Translations under genes and position numbers: made by a program
DNA from: Candidatus Woesearchaeota archaeon
Lineage (GTDB): Archaea; Nanobdellota; Nanobdellia; Woesearchaeales; GW2011-AR4
Assembly: GCA_030631975.1 (NCBI GenBank)
Contig: DAOVKD010000013.1
Location: 1 to 9,931 of the forward strand
DNA: 9,931 nucleotides
Direction of reading: 5' to 3'
Shown here: piece by piece, positions 1-7,118 of the stretch
Position numbering within the stretch: position 1 is the first letter of the stretch
How the letters are laid out: every line of letters begins with the position of its first letter
The notes under the pieces: generated by a model
Seen by the model: the letters and a program-made list of their open reading frames with translations, nothing else
Database searches by the model: none
Told to the model about the DNA's origin: nothing

Positions 1-294
1 ATAGACCTCTATTCCTGCGCTATATGACCATATTACAGCCAGATGATACAATGCAGGAGGATATACTCCTACAACATTTTCAAACCCCATTACAATGTAA
101 TGAGCTTCATACCTGAAATTCCCCATGTCCTTAATTGCTTCTGCTCTTATCTGGTGCTGGAACGCATCAGATGCGCCGTAAGCAAAAGGAAAATCATGCT
201 TTATTTTGTGGTCAAACAAAACTCCGGGGCCTAAGAAGAGTATTACAATAAAGAAAATTGAAAGTATTATTTTCTCTAAGTCTATTTTTGCCAT
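1..294 (-). CDS. N-terminal part of a GT-C-like multispanning membrane protein (cut by window edge)
   Basis: The reading frame starts at the ATG at 294 and stays open to the first base of the window, giving 98 residues with no stop; the rest lies outside. Residues about 8-27 form one hydrophobic membrane segment (signal anchor). A predicted external loop follows with GASDAFQH at 40-47 and a YPP motif near 78-80. An acidic residue in the first outer loop after membrane segment 1, followed by a histidine, is typical of large GT-C glycosyltransferases that use polyprenyl-phosphate sugars; here the candidate is Asp43. Its start overlaps the end of the YfhO-like gene by 13 bases, so the two are co-transcribed and probably work on the same glycan. 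No clear ribosome binding site is seen. Sugar donor and acceptor cannot be told from this fragment; a non-catalytic membrane protein is also possible. Confidence 0.8.
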   Translation of the reverse strand, partial: MAKIDLEKIILSIFFIVILFLGPGVLFDHKIKHDFPFAYGASDAFQHQIRAEAIKDMGNFRYEAHYIVMGFENVVGVYPPALYHLAVIWSYSAGIEVY

Positions 295-2543
295 TTTCTT
301 GTTTTTGAATAAGCAATATAAAACAAATATACTATTAATATTAAAATAGTTGCTGCTGTTATTATTTTTCCTTTTCTAAAAGAGTCTGGACAGTAGTTGA
401 ATGTTAATTTGCCTTTTTCTCCCTGCAGGAATACGGCGCTTATAACATTATCTGCTTTATAGAGCTTTAATCCCTTTCCATTCATTGTGGTTTTCCATCC
501 AGGAAAGTGAGCAAATCTTTCGCTTAACACAAGCCATCCTTCTTCTCCGTCAAGGTCAATAGCAAATTCATTAACAGAAATTTCTTTTAATTCCAGTTCT
601 TTATTTATACCATTGGATTTAAAAATGTCTGCAATTTCTTGTTGCGTTATTGAGTTCTTTCCTTTGAGCAGGTCTGGCAGTATTTTTCCACCTTTATTTA
701 CATATTGCTGCAGTTTCGGAATGTCATTTTGGGTAACAGAATTCCTCAATAGAATAACGCTATTGAAATCCATAAATTCATCAATGTTATACTCATTTAT
801 AGAATTTTTGCCTCGAATTAAAACTGTTGATAAAGGATCAAGATTTTCTATTATTAGATTATAAGAAAAGTCTCTTTTGGCATTGTCATTTCCTAAAAGC
901 AGAACAGCATTGTTAACAATAAAAGCTCTTGGAATAACTTTTTTATTTTCGTAAAGATAAGGCCCATAGGCTTCACATATCTGGCAATCATTGCAATCCT
1001 CAAACTTATTTTTCAGAGAAAGGTCAGGATCATCAATCTCCCTGTTAGATATAATGTATTTGCCGTTCAATATTCCAAACATTTTTGAAGGAGCTACCTG
1101 CTGCGCGATAGCAAGGTATTGGGCATAATCATTTATCCATATTCCACCACCACCTTTGATTGCAGGTATGCCTAGCTGTGTATAATAATTATAACCTGAT
1201 GCGCCTATTGGAGTTGATAAGGCGTAAGTCGCAATTCTGAATTTTGAGGAATCTTTACTTATCTCATCCACAATTGGTATATCATTTGGTTTTACAACTT
1301 CGATAGATGTTGGAAATTTCTGTAACAGTATCAGCTCGATAACCAGGACCATTAATACAATTGAAAAAATAAGCCATTCTTTGATATTTTTTTTGTAGTT
1401 TTTTAGAATATTAACTAAATTATTGAAACCATACGCAGCAATTAATGGAGTTACAAAGACAAACATTACCAGAGCACGTTCTATGTGCCTCATCTGCCCA
1501 AAGCCCGGAAGCTTGTAGAACAATTCCGCAGCAAAAGTCCCTGCAGCAAGCAATATGGAAAGTATAATCAATAAAATAGAAAATATAACAATCTTTTTTC
1601 TGAAAGACAACAGGCCAAACAATAAAAGTATCAAGGAAGTTATTCCTATTGCACCTGAAAATCCGCTGCTGGACGATAAATTAACTAGGTGCCCCCATAA
1701 ATTGTCCAGACTTATTGGATAACCAAGATATTCTTGGTAATTTACTCCAGCACTTCTACTGGACATTTCTGTGAATTCAAGAACAGGCAGCAGCTTTAAT
1801 GCTGACAAGCCAAACAATAAAATCCCTATGACTGCAGAAATGAGTATGGCCTTTACAACAATTTTTTTGAAATTGCCGCTTATCAAATTCCATACTATGT
1901 ATACACCTACTATTAATCCTGTATAAAGAAAAAATATTATTCCTCCTGCGTAAATCATCATTGAAAAGAACAAGGCAGCAATTATGGCATTGTTCAGCCA
2001 TGACTTTTTATGCAACGCCCTGTACACAAAGAGGAAAACAAAGGGCATTAACGCATAACTTTCCAGGATACTAAGGTGGCCGCCGAGTATAAACCTATGC
2101 ACCAAGCCGTTAAACATGAAAATAAGGGCTGCAATAAATGCAGCATTCTGTTTCTTTATTATTTCATAGGCAAGAAGATACATCCCCAGTCCTGCAAGGA
2201 AAAAATAGCTTATTGCAGCCAGATTCATCGCAAGAAAAATGTTTTTGAACAAAAAGATGTATAAAAAATTGAGGTCAAATAAATAATGTTCGGGCATTGC
2301 CATGAATGGCTCCCCGCTGTAGAAATAAGGTGTCCAGAGAGGAAAGGCTCCAGACTCGTGCAGATACTTCCTTATGTTTTCAGACTGGAAAGTCACATCA
2401 TTTATGTAGTGTATATTGTTGAGGATTTTTGAAGAGCTTAATATTCCGGAAAAGAAAATTAATGTTATAAGAAGCAGTATCAGAACATAAAAATGTTTTT
2501 TTATCAGATCTTTTGGTCTAGAGGTAATCGATTCCTTTTTCAT
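282..2543 (-). CDS. YfhO-like multispanning membrane protein, putative GT-C glycosyltransferase
   Basis: A 753-residue protein with one hydrophobic segment at about 18-36, an outer loop, roughly ten further hydrophobic segments up to about 408, a large extracytoplasmic region (about 410-725) and a last membrane segment (about 728-745). The first loop has Asp49 and then PLWTPYFYSGEPF (68-80), close to the PLWNPY-FSG-PF signature of the YfhO family. The end of the soluble region, with PGW (681-683) and NGK (688-690), also matches the YfhO C-terminus. YfhO of Gram-positive bacteria is implicated in glycosylating lipoteichoic acid; by analogy this protein would move a sugar from a lipid carrier to a surface glycan. 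Residues 594-622 look like a GATase1-like element (SVTQNDIPKLQQYVNKGGK). A Cys cluster C517-x2-C520-x2-C523 is unusual. The gene overlaps the upstream epimerase gene by 26 bases and has a good ribosome binding site. Confidence 0.85.
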   Translation of the reverse strand: MKKESITSRPKDLIKKHFYVLILLLITLIFFSGILSSSKILNNIHYINDVTFQSENIRKYLHESGAFPLWTPYFYSGEPFMAMPEHYLFDLNFLYIFLFKNIFLAMNLAAISYFFLAGLGMYLLAYEIIKKQNAAFIAALIFMFNGLVHRFILGGHLSILESYALMPFVFLFVYRALHKKSWLNNAIIAALFFSMMIYAGGIIFFLYTGLIVGVYIVWNLISGNFKKIVVKAILISAVIGILLFGLSALKLLPVLEFTEMSSRSAGVNYQEYLGYPISLDNLWGHLVNLSSSSGFSGAIGITSLILLLFGLLSFRKKIVIFSILLIILSILLAAGTFAAELFYKLPGFGQMRHIERALVMFVFVTPLIAAYGFNNLVNILKNYKKNIKEWLIFSIVLMVLVIELILLQKFPTSIEVVKPNDIPIVDEISKDSSKFRIATYALSTPIGASGYNYYTQLGIPAIKGGGGIWINDYAQYLAIAQQVAPSKMFGILNGKYIISNREIDDPDLSLKNKFEDCNDCQICEAYGPYLYENKKVIPRAFIVNNAVLLLGNDNAKRDFSYNLIIENLDPLSTVLIRGKNSINEYNIDEFMDFNSVILLRNSVTQNDIPKLQQYVNKGGKILPDLLKGKNSITQQEIADIFKSNGINKELELKEISVNEFAIDLDGEEGWLVLSERFAHFPGWKTTMNGKGLKLYKADNVISAVFLQGEKGKLTFNYCPDSFRKGKIITAATILILIVYLFYIAYSKTRKWQK

Positions 2544-3999
2544 TGTCTCTCCATAATTTTAAGGTGTCATGAGCCCATTTGAAAGGATTATCATTTTTTT
2601 CTATCAGTCCTGAAACTACAGAAATAAACTTTTTGCCAACATTACTTCCATAAAGCTTTTTTGAAGATTCCATGTTCTTTCTTAAGCCGTCATTATTGGC
2701 AACATACTTCACCATTTTGGCTATTATCTCTTTGTCTGCAGGGGGCACAATGATATTGCTTCTTGCATCAAACACTGTCTCTGGCCTGTCAGTTGTTAAT
2801 CTACAAGTCATACAGGTTTTTCCTATGAGATTCATTTCTTCCTGAACACCACCTGAGTCTGTCAAAGCCGCAATACACTTATCAGATTCAAAAAACTCAA
2901 TAACATGGCCATATTCAGGCCAAACAGTTGTATAGAGAAAATTCTTTCTTTTCTTTAGCTTCTCAAGCTCTTTTCTTAAGCCATAAAAATCAAGGGCCAT
3001 TCTTGTTGCGCTCATTTCAATAAAGTTTAGGTTATAACCCTTTTTAACAAGGTCTCTTATAGCCCCGATTATTGACCTAAATCTTTTTGGAGTAAGATTT
3101 TCTCTTCTGTGGATATCTACCCTTATCCAGTTATCTTTTTCAAGCTGGGGATAGACACTGAAAATACTTTTTTCCGGCTTTATTTTTCTTTTGATCTCTA
3201 ATGCATCAACAACTACACCGCCTATAACCCATATATTTTCTTCAGGGTATCCCTCTCTTAGAAGATGCTCTTTGTTGAGCTGGACCGGGGCAAATAAATA
3301 TTGGGAGCCTGCAGCAGATGTGTATGTGTCCCATTGCTCTGGAAATGGCTCATTCCTCATTAGAATCCATTTGCCGTAAAACTGCTGGTCAATGAATGTT
3401 TCAATGTCCACCTTGTTGTACCTTTTCATTACCTCTGGCGTCATGCTCCTTAAGCCAGCTTCATTCTGTATGGCTTTTTCACTTCTGGAAAACATCCATG
3501 CAGCAGGAACAATGCTGGTCATTATAGTGTCTCCCAGTACAACAGGAATTACAGTTACATTTGGCCAGTTTTTCTTTAAATACTTTGCAAACCAGGATAT
3601 CTTTATCATCAGCTCTGCTGATTTCTGGGCTAAGTCTCCTCTTATTGAAAGGTTGGATGCAATCCTGTCCTGGAAATTAAATTCCTTGATTCCATGAGTT
3701 AGAATGTCATCATAATGCTGGTTTGAGTTAATGATAAAAAAAGGAATCTTTGCCTTTGCTGCAGCCACTATGCTTCCATAAAATTTATAGAAACAAGGTT
3801 TTGTGCCAATTACAAACGCCAGAGCCCATTTTTTTTCTTTTTTAGCCTGCTCCATGACGGCCCTGATAAGGGGCTTGTTCAAGTGCATTGGAAGAATATT
3901 TGGCATAACATGGTCTGCTTCAGCAGTTGTTTCTGTTCCAAACATTGATTCATATGCATCAAAAACTTTCATTTTATTTACTTGGTGATTCAAATTCAT
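2518..3999 (-). CDS. Divergent UDP-N-acetylglucosamine 2-epimerase-like protein (WecB-type fold)
   Basis: A soluble 493-residue protein. The canonical enzyme interconverts UDP-GlcNAc and UDP-ManNAc in the cytoplasm for surface glycans. WecB landmarks occur in order: GTKP at 65-68 (family GTRPE), GDT at 156-158, EAGLR at 180-184, PEQ at 220-222, HRREN at 297-301, TDSGGVQEE at 380-388 and TTDRPE at 402-407. Counterparts of the four E. coli WecB catalytic residues (Asp95, Glu117, Glu131, His213) are therefore plausible as D157, E180, E221 and H297. Oddities: it is over 100 residues longer than usual, with about 60 extra residues at the N-terminus and 41 residues from E180 to E221, where WecB has 14. 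The usual His-x-Asn-Pro motif before TDSGG is not recognisable (LNFIEMSATR at 324-333). A changed substrate is possible. An ATG at 3972 could also start it, but the TATA-like box fits 3999. It leads the unit containing the two membrane proteins. Confidence 0.85.
   Translation of the reverse strand: MNLNHQVNKMKVFDAYESMFGTETTAEADHVMPNILPMHLNKPLIRAVMEQAKKEKKWALAFVIGTKPCFYKFYGSIVAAAKAKIPFFIINSNQHYDDILTHGIKEFNFQDRIASNLSIRGDLAQKSAELMIKISWFAKYLKKNWPNVTVIPVVLGDTIMTSIVPAAWMFSRSEKAIQNEAGLRSMTPEVMKRYNKVDIETFIDQQFYGKWILMRNEPFPEQWDTYTSAAGSQYLFAPVQLNKEHLLREGYPEENIWVIGGVVVDALEIKRKIKPEKSIFSVYPQLEKDNWIRVDIHRRENLTPKRFRSIIGAIRDLVKKGYNLNFIEMSATRMALDFYGLRKELEKLKKRKNFLYTTVWPEYGHVIEFFESDKCIAALTDSGGVQEEMNLIGKTCMTCRLTTDRPETVFDARSNIIVPPADKEIIAKMVKYVANNDGLRKNMESSKKLYGSNVGKKFISVVSGLIEKNDNPFKWAHDTLKLWRDNEKGIDYL
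2547..2552 (-). promoter_or_regulatory. Shine-Dalgarno site of the YfhO-like gene
   Basis: On the minus strand GGAGAG precedes the ATG at 2543, with five bases between the GGAG core and the start codon. It lies inside the last codons of the epimerase-like gene. It fixes the start of the YfhO-like gene and suggests that this internal gene is translated from a leader, unlike the first genes of the transcription units, which lack such a site. Confidence 0.7.
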
Positions 4000-4019
4000 A
4001 AAAAAGAATTATATTCGCA

Positions 4020-4028
4020 TATTTAAAA
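4020..4028 (-). promoter_or_regulatory. Archaeal-type TATA box of the epimerase-YfhO-GT-C unit
   Basis: TTTTAAATA on the minus strand, preceded by A-rich sequence resembling a BRE. Its centre is 25 bases before the ATG at 3999, so transcription would start at or next to the start codon (leaderless). No Shine-Dalgarno site is present. A TATAAT hexamer also lies between the box and the ATG, so a bacterial -10 element cannot be excluded from this site alone. Confidence 0.6.
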
Positions 4029-4040
4029 TTTATCTAAATC

Positions 4041-4070
4041 ATGTAAAAATGAATTGGGCCCCATTTACAT
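4041..4070 (-). terminator. Imperfect hairpin just after the radical SAM gene, possible terminator
   Basis: ATGTAAATG and CATTTTTACAT form the arms of an inverted repeat, with a short loop region containing GGGCCC. It overlaps the last base of the radical SAM stop codon and is followed about 13 bases later by the next TATA box. The position between two transcription units fits a termination or boundary element. Archaeal termination usually relies on T-rich stretches more than hairpins; the only T run here is five bases in the descending arm, so the function is uncertain. Confidence 0.35.
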
Positions 4071-5143
4071 TAATGCTTAACATCGCCAAATTTTTGAAAA
4101 TCTTTATTTGGATGCTGATATATAGGGACTGGCATATCCCTTATGCTACAGATTGGCTCAATGAAATTTTTGATATATTCCCTATTATTATGTCTTAGGC
4201 AAACTTTACTTTTCATTTTATAAAAGGGGAAATTACCCATTTTTTTCCATATCTTTTCTATCGGTTCTTTAAAAATGTTTCCAAAAGACACCTGTGTTGT
4301 ACAACAGGGCATGACATCCCCATAAGCCGATATATACATTTTTTCTATACCTGCAGGACAGCCAGATTTTAACCTAAAGTTGAACATAGTGTCTATCCGG
4401 GTCAATGGATGTGACATTATTTCCTGAAGTATCTTATTATCTTCCTTATTGAGGATTACGCTGTCTTTCTCGCTCCAACCACCCGCAGTAGCAGCCAGGT
4501 TAATCAATAAAAATACATCCAAATCCTCTGCCAGCTTAATAATATCTTTTACTGATTTGTTTTTAATGTTCTCATGGGATATTACCGTGCTTAAACATAC
4601 AACTATACCATATTTCTTAGCAAGCTTCGCACCATTGATTACTTTTTCAAGTAAATTGGGTATTCCTCTTAATTTATTGTGTATCTGGGGGTTAACATCA
4701 TCAATACTTATCTGAAGAGAATTAAGGCCTGCTTCTTTAAGTTTCTTAATTGCATCTTCATTTATAAGAGACGCATTCGTAACTAAAGAGACCAGTGTTT
4801 TATTGGGTTGTAATGCCTTAATAATAGCATAAACATCCTTCCTTAACATTGGTTCACCGCCAGTTAAGTTTACGTGGATTGCCCCAAGTTTAAGACACCT
4901 CTTCCATAATCCTTTTATTTGCCCTACATTAATCTCTTGTTTATTTGCATTAAACATTTTACTAGCATAACACATCTTACACTTTGCATTGCATTTGAAT
5001 GTAATAGCCAGTTCAACACTTCTCAAAACATTTTGTCTCAACACAACTGTTTTAAAATAGCCATTCAGAATTCTCATTACTAAAAAGGGCTTTCTTTTTA
5101 GAAAATTAATGTGTTTTGTTATTTTTTGTATCTTGCCCATCAT
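4070..5143 (-). CDS. Radical SAM protein with C-terminal SPASM-like domain
   Basis: A 357-residue cytoplasmic enzyme. The radical SAM core begins with CNAKCKMC (C51, C55, C58), the CxxxCxxC ligands of the [4Fe-4S] cluster that cleaves S-adenosylmethionine. GGEP at 95-98 is the usual SAM-contact motif. After the barrel comes a SPASM-type region with C262, the pair C280-C281 in GDVMPCC, the typical GNIFKEPIEKIWKKM stretch (288-302), and C315 and C332, which would hold one or two auxiliary Fe-S clusters. SPASM proteins include peptide-modifying enzymes (for example PqqE), sulfatase maturases and aminoglycoside-modifying enzymes. No short peptide substrate is seen nearby, and the glycan genes around it make a role in modifying a sugar or surface component an inference only. 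Two adjacent ATGs (5143, 5140) can start it; a TATA-like box centred 27 bases upstream supports 5143. Confidence 0.88.
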   Translation of the reverse strand: MMGKIQKITKHINFLKRKPFLVMRILNGYFKTVVLRQNVLRSVELAITFKCNAKCKMCYASKMFNANKQEINVGQIKGLWKRCLKLGAIHVNLTGGEPMLRKDVYAIIKALQPNKTLVSLVTNASLINEDAIKKLKEAGLNSLQISIDDVNPQIHNKLRGIPNLLEKVINGAKLAKKYGIVVCLSTVISHENIKNKSVKDIIKLAEDLDVFLLINLAATAGGWSEKDSVILNKEDNKILQEIMSHPLTRIDTMFNFRLKSGCPAGIEKMYISAYGDVMPCCTTQVSFGNIFKEPIEKIWKKMGNFPFYKMKSKVCLRHNNREYIKNFIEPICSIRDMPVPIYQHPNKDFQKFGDVKH

Positions 5144-5165
5144 TTTTATCTAGGTATGCATTTGT

Positions 5166-5174
5166 AAATTAAAA
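5166..5174 (-). promoter_or_regulatory. TATA-like box of the radical SAM gene
   Basis: TTTTAATTT on the minus strand, centred 27 bases before the ATG at 5143, with no Shine-Dalgarno site between. Spacing agrees with the boxes before the epimerase and the DPM1-like gene. The sequence match is weaker than for those two. Confidence 0.45.
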
Positions 5175-5211
5175 TGTTTTAATGTAACTGTTTTCCGCTA
5201 TTAAAAAATAA

Positions 5212-5496
5212 AGCTTAACAAATTTATTATGGATTAAACTAACTATTCTTAAATCTTTTGAAATTTTAAGAAGAATTATTTATACTACCAACTACATTAA
5301 AAACTTCAACCGAACCATTAGAAAAGTAACTAAGACAAAGAGTTTATTTCCAACGGATGACTCTTTGCTTAAGTTATTATACCTAATTACTATTGAAAAT
5401 TCGAGGAAATGGACAATGTCAATCACAGACTGGAACTTAATCATTAACCAGTTAACTGTACACTTTGGAGAAAGAGTCACAAAATATATGGAATGA
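5212..5496 (+). pseudogene. C-terminal fragment of an IS256-family (Mutator) transposase
   Basis: This is the only plus-strand coding trace, in the 431-base gap 5144-5574. Read from 5212 the frame stays open to the TGA at 5494-5496 (94 codons). It holds IIYTTNYIKNFNR, then RKVTKTKSLFP, LLKLLYLITIENSRKWTM and W-LIINQL, matching in order the IS256-type C-terminus (IYTTNAIES-NR, RKVTKTKG-FP, LLKLLYLA, KKWT, W---L-QF). Full-length transposases have about 400 residues, so three quarters is missing; no ATG start or N-terminal part is seen. The Glu of TTNxIE, which I take as the acidic residue of the DDE triad, is Lys here (AAA at 5299-5301, one base from GAA). It is therefore inactive, a relic of insertion into this locus. 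The rest of the gap shows only the radical SAM promoter, a possible inverted repeat and T-rich sequence. Confidence 0.8.
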
Positions 5497-5526
5497 ACAA
5501 ATGAAGAGTTTCAACAAAATTTGTTA
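5216..5526. repeat. Ten-base inverted repeat flanking the transposase fragment
   Basis: TAACAAATTT at 5216-5225 is repeated inverted as AAATTTGTTA at 5517-5526, about 20 bases beyond the transposase stop. The right copy sits in a stretch (GAGTTTCAACAAAATTTG from about 5506) that resembles an IS256-type terminal repeat. If real, the two copies would be the ends of an internally deleted element. The sequence is AT-rich and short, so chance is a serious alternative. Confidence 0.25.
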
Positions 5527-5538
5527 CACTTTCAAAAC

Positions 5539-5544
5539 AAAAAA
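5539..5544 (-). terminator. T-rich tract downstream of the methyltransferase gene, possible archaeal terminator
   Basis: About 30 bases after the methyltransferase stop codon the minus strand carries a run of six T followed by TGTTTTG. Oligo-T stretches of this kind terminate transcription in many archaea. A weak four-base-pair inverted repeat (CTCT/AGAG) precedes it. The call rests only on composition and position. Confidence 0.3.
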
Positions 5545-5574
5545 TCACAATAAAATTCTCTAATTCTAAGAGTT

Positions 5575-6327
5575 TTAATTCTTCTTTAAAATCATTACCC
5601 AACTAATTCCCTGTGGAAAATTAATTTTTGTAAGTAGTCTATTTTCGATTATATTCAGCTTAAGTAAAAACCAATTTAGTGACTTAAATAAGCCCTCTTT
5701 TTGCAAACCTTTTTTGATTTGCATTTCAATAGTATCCCTCTTTTCACCAATAAAAGATTCCATAAATCTAGCAACCAAAACAGGGGGGTATAAGAAAAAG
5801 TGGGTATAACTTAATTTTAATATCTTAAAAGGCTTTGCTACCTTTATTAACATATCTTTTTCATATCTCCTATAATGCTTAAGCCTTGCATCATCCGCAT
5901 TCCATAAATATTTATGGGCAGGAATAGTAACAATTACAATCCCCCCCTTTTTTAAGATAGTATAACAACCTTCTATAACACCCCTATCATTTTTAACATG
6001 TTCAATTACATCTGACAAAATAATAACATCAAAGAACTCTTTTGGAAAGTTAAGATGTTCTGCATTCATCTTTTTTAGTTTAAATTCACCTCTTAAATTA
6101 CAAAGCCTAAGTGCAAAATTAGAAACATCAACACCATAAAGTTCCCCTTCGCCCCTTAATGATTCAAGAATCAAGCCTGTTCCACAACCAACATCAAGTA
6201 TTTTTGTACCCTTTTTATTATGGGGCGCATAAGTTTCAAAGAGTCGAACTATCATATCCTTCTTGCCTAACCAATACCAATAATCTTTTTCGAGATCATA
6301 CATTAATAAATAATCTTTTTCTCTCAT
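5575..6327 (-). CDS. Class I SAM-dependent methyltransferase
   Basis: A 250-residue soluble protein. The SAM-binding motif I is DVGCGTG at 45-51, the acidic end of strand 2 is in GVDVS at 65-69, and LSDVIEHV at 104-111 is motif IV/post-I of the Methyltransf_11/25 type. PAHKYLWNADDARLKHYRRY (136-155) is typical of a methyltransferase group common in polysaccharide clusters (PAH-LW-DE-L-HRRY pattern). The N-terminal MYDLEKDYWYWLGKK also fits this group. It probably methylates a sugar, lipid-linked intermediate or quinone-like acceptor; the acceptor cannot be read from sequence. The start is uncertain: ATG 6327 lies only about 20 bases from the centre of the TATA-like box, while ATG 6303 (before YDLE) would allow a short leader. 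It stands alone, 63 bases after the ALG5-like gene, before the transposase relic. Confidence 0.88.
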   Translation of the reverse strand: MREKDYLLMYDLEKDYWYWLGKKDMIVRLFETYAPHNKKGTKILDVGCGTGLILESLRGEGELYGVDVSNFALRLCNLRGEFKLKKMNAEHLNFPKEFFDVIILSDVIEHVKNDRGVIEGCYTILKKGGIVIVTIPAHKYLWNADDARLKHYRRYEKDMLIKVAKPFKILKLSYTHFFLYPPVLVARFMESFIGEKRDTIEMQIKKGLQKEGLFKSLNWFLLKLNIIENRLLTKINFPQGISWVMILKKN

Positions 6328-6342
6328 CTTTTACTGTAGATT

Positions 6343-6352
6343 TATTTTAAAA
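6343..6352 (-). promoter_or_regulatory. TATA-like box upstream of the methyltransferase gene
   Basis: TTTTAAAATA on the minus strand in the 63-base gap after the ALG5-like gene. Its centre is about 20 bases before ATG 6327 and about 44 before ATG 6303. With a normal distance of 25-27 bases, transcription would begin just inside the longer reading frame, which favours the internal start or a different promoter. Confidence 0.4.
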
Positions 6353-6390
6353 TCTAATACACTTTAATCTTTGAATAATCTTTTCTTTTA

Positions 6391-7116
6391 TTAAATCTTT
6401 TTAGAACCTTCTTTGTAATAACCAAAGAAATTGTTCTTCTTTATCTCAAATAGGTCCATTAATGTTCTAAAATGACTCTGCAACGTGACTTTTGTATCCT
6501 CACAATGGGTCCAAGTTACAGGAAGTTCACATATCTTGTATCCCAACTTCTGCGCTAAAAAGATTATTTCAAAGTCAAACCCAAACCCATTTATTTTAGA
6601 TAGCGAAAAAAGCCTTTTAGCAACATCTCCTTTGAATAATTTAAATCCGCATTGAGTATCCCTTATTTTTTTTATTAAAAATAACCTCAATAATATATTG
6701 CCAATATAACCCAAAATTGCCCTAGAGACCAATTTTTTCTTAAGAACAGAGTCTTTATGTTCTCTGGAACCTATAACAATATCATTTTCCTTAATTTTTG
6801 GCAGAAATTTGTCTAGCTCTGCAATTGGGGTGGACGTATCCGCATCTGTAAATAACACTTGGTTTCCTTTTGAGGATAAAATACCTTTTTTAATTGCGTA
6901 CCCTTTCCCACGTTTCTTAGAATTATAAATATATCTAATATTTTTGAAATTTTTTGAATATCTTTGGATTACTTCTAAAGTGTTATCTTTGCCTTTATCA
7001 ACAACAATAATTATCTCATTATCTGCCTTTCTTTCTTTTAGATACTGCATTATCCTATTTAGTGTTTTAGGTATTCTTTTCTCTTCATTATAAGCAGGAA
7101 TAATTATGGATAGCAT
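6391..7116 (-). CDS. GT2 glycosyltransferase, ALG5-like (polyprenyl/dolichyl-phosphate glucose synthase type)
   Basis: A 241-residue GT-A fold enzyme starting MLSIIIPAYNEEKR, with a nucleotide-binding Asp in VVDKGKDNT (38-46), the metal-binding DADTSTP at 91-97, GSREH at 116-120, and RDTQCGFKLF at 142-151, the hallmark of the ALG5/DPM1 group. The DADTSTP form and the DTQCGFKLF context are closer to ALG5 (dolichyl-phosphate beta-glucosyltransferase) than to DPM1. The family transfers a hexose from a nucleotide sugar to a polyprenyl phosphate at the cytoplasmic membrane face. No convincing membrane segment is seen, apart from a hydrophobic patch near 124-138, so it is probably peripheral. It begins two bases after the stop of the DPM1-like gene and is almost certainly translated from the same transcript. 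The sugar (glucose, mannose or other) is not determined. Confidence 0.88.
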   Translation of the reverse strand: MLSIIIPAYNEEKRIPKTLNRIMQYLKERKADNEIIIVVDKGKDNTLEVIQRYSKNFKNIRYIYNSKKRGKGYAIKKGILSSKGNQVLFTDADTSTPIAELDKFLPKIKENDIVIGSREHKDSVLKKKLVSRAILGYIGNILLRLFLIKKIRDTQCGFKLFKGDVAKRLFSLSKINGFGFDFEIIFLAQKLGYKICELPVTWTHCEDTKVTLQSHFRTLMDLFEIKKNNFFGYYKEGSKKI

Positions 7117-7118
7117 CT

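Noticed and set aside
43..234. Plus-strand open frame near the left edge
   Set aside because: It is antisense to the GT-C-like gene, whose minus-strand frame gives a membrane segment and family motifs.
4009..4018. TATAAT upstream of the epimerase gene as a bacterial -10 box
   Set aside because: No good -35 element is seen at the right distance and the other units lack this hexamer, whereas the TTTTAAATA box recurs; it remains a minor alternative.
5292..5480. Minus-strand open frame of 62 codons in the intergenic gap
   Set aside because: It is the reverse of the transposase fragment on the plus strand and shows no protein-like features of its own.
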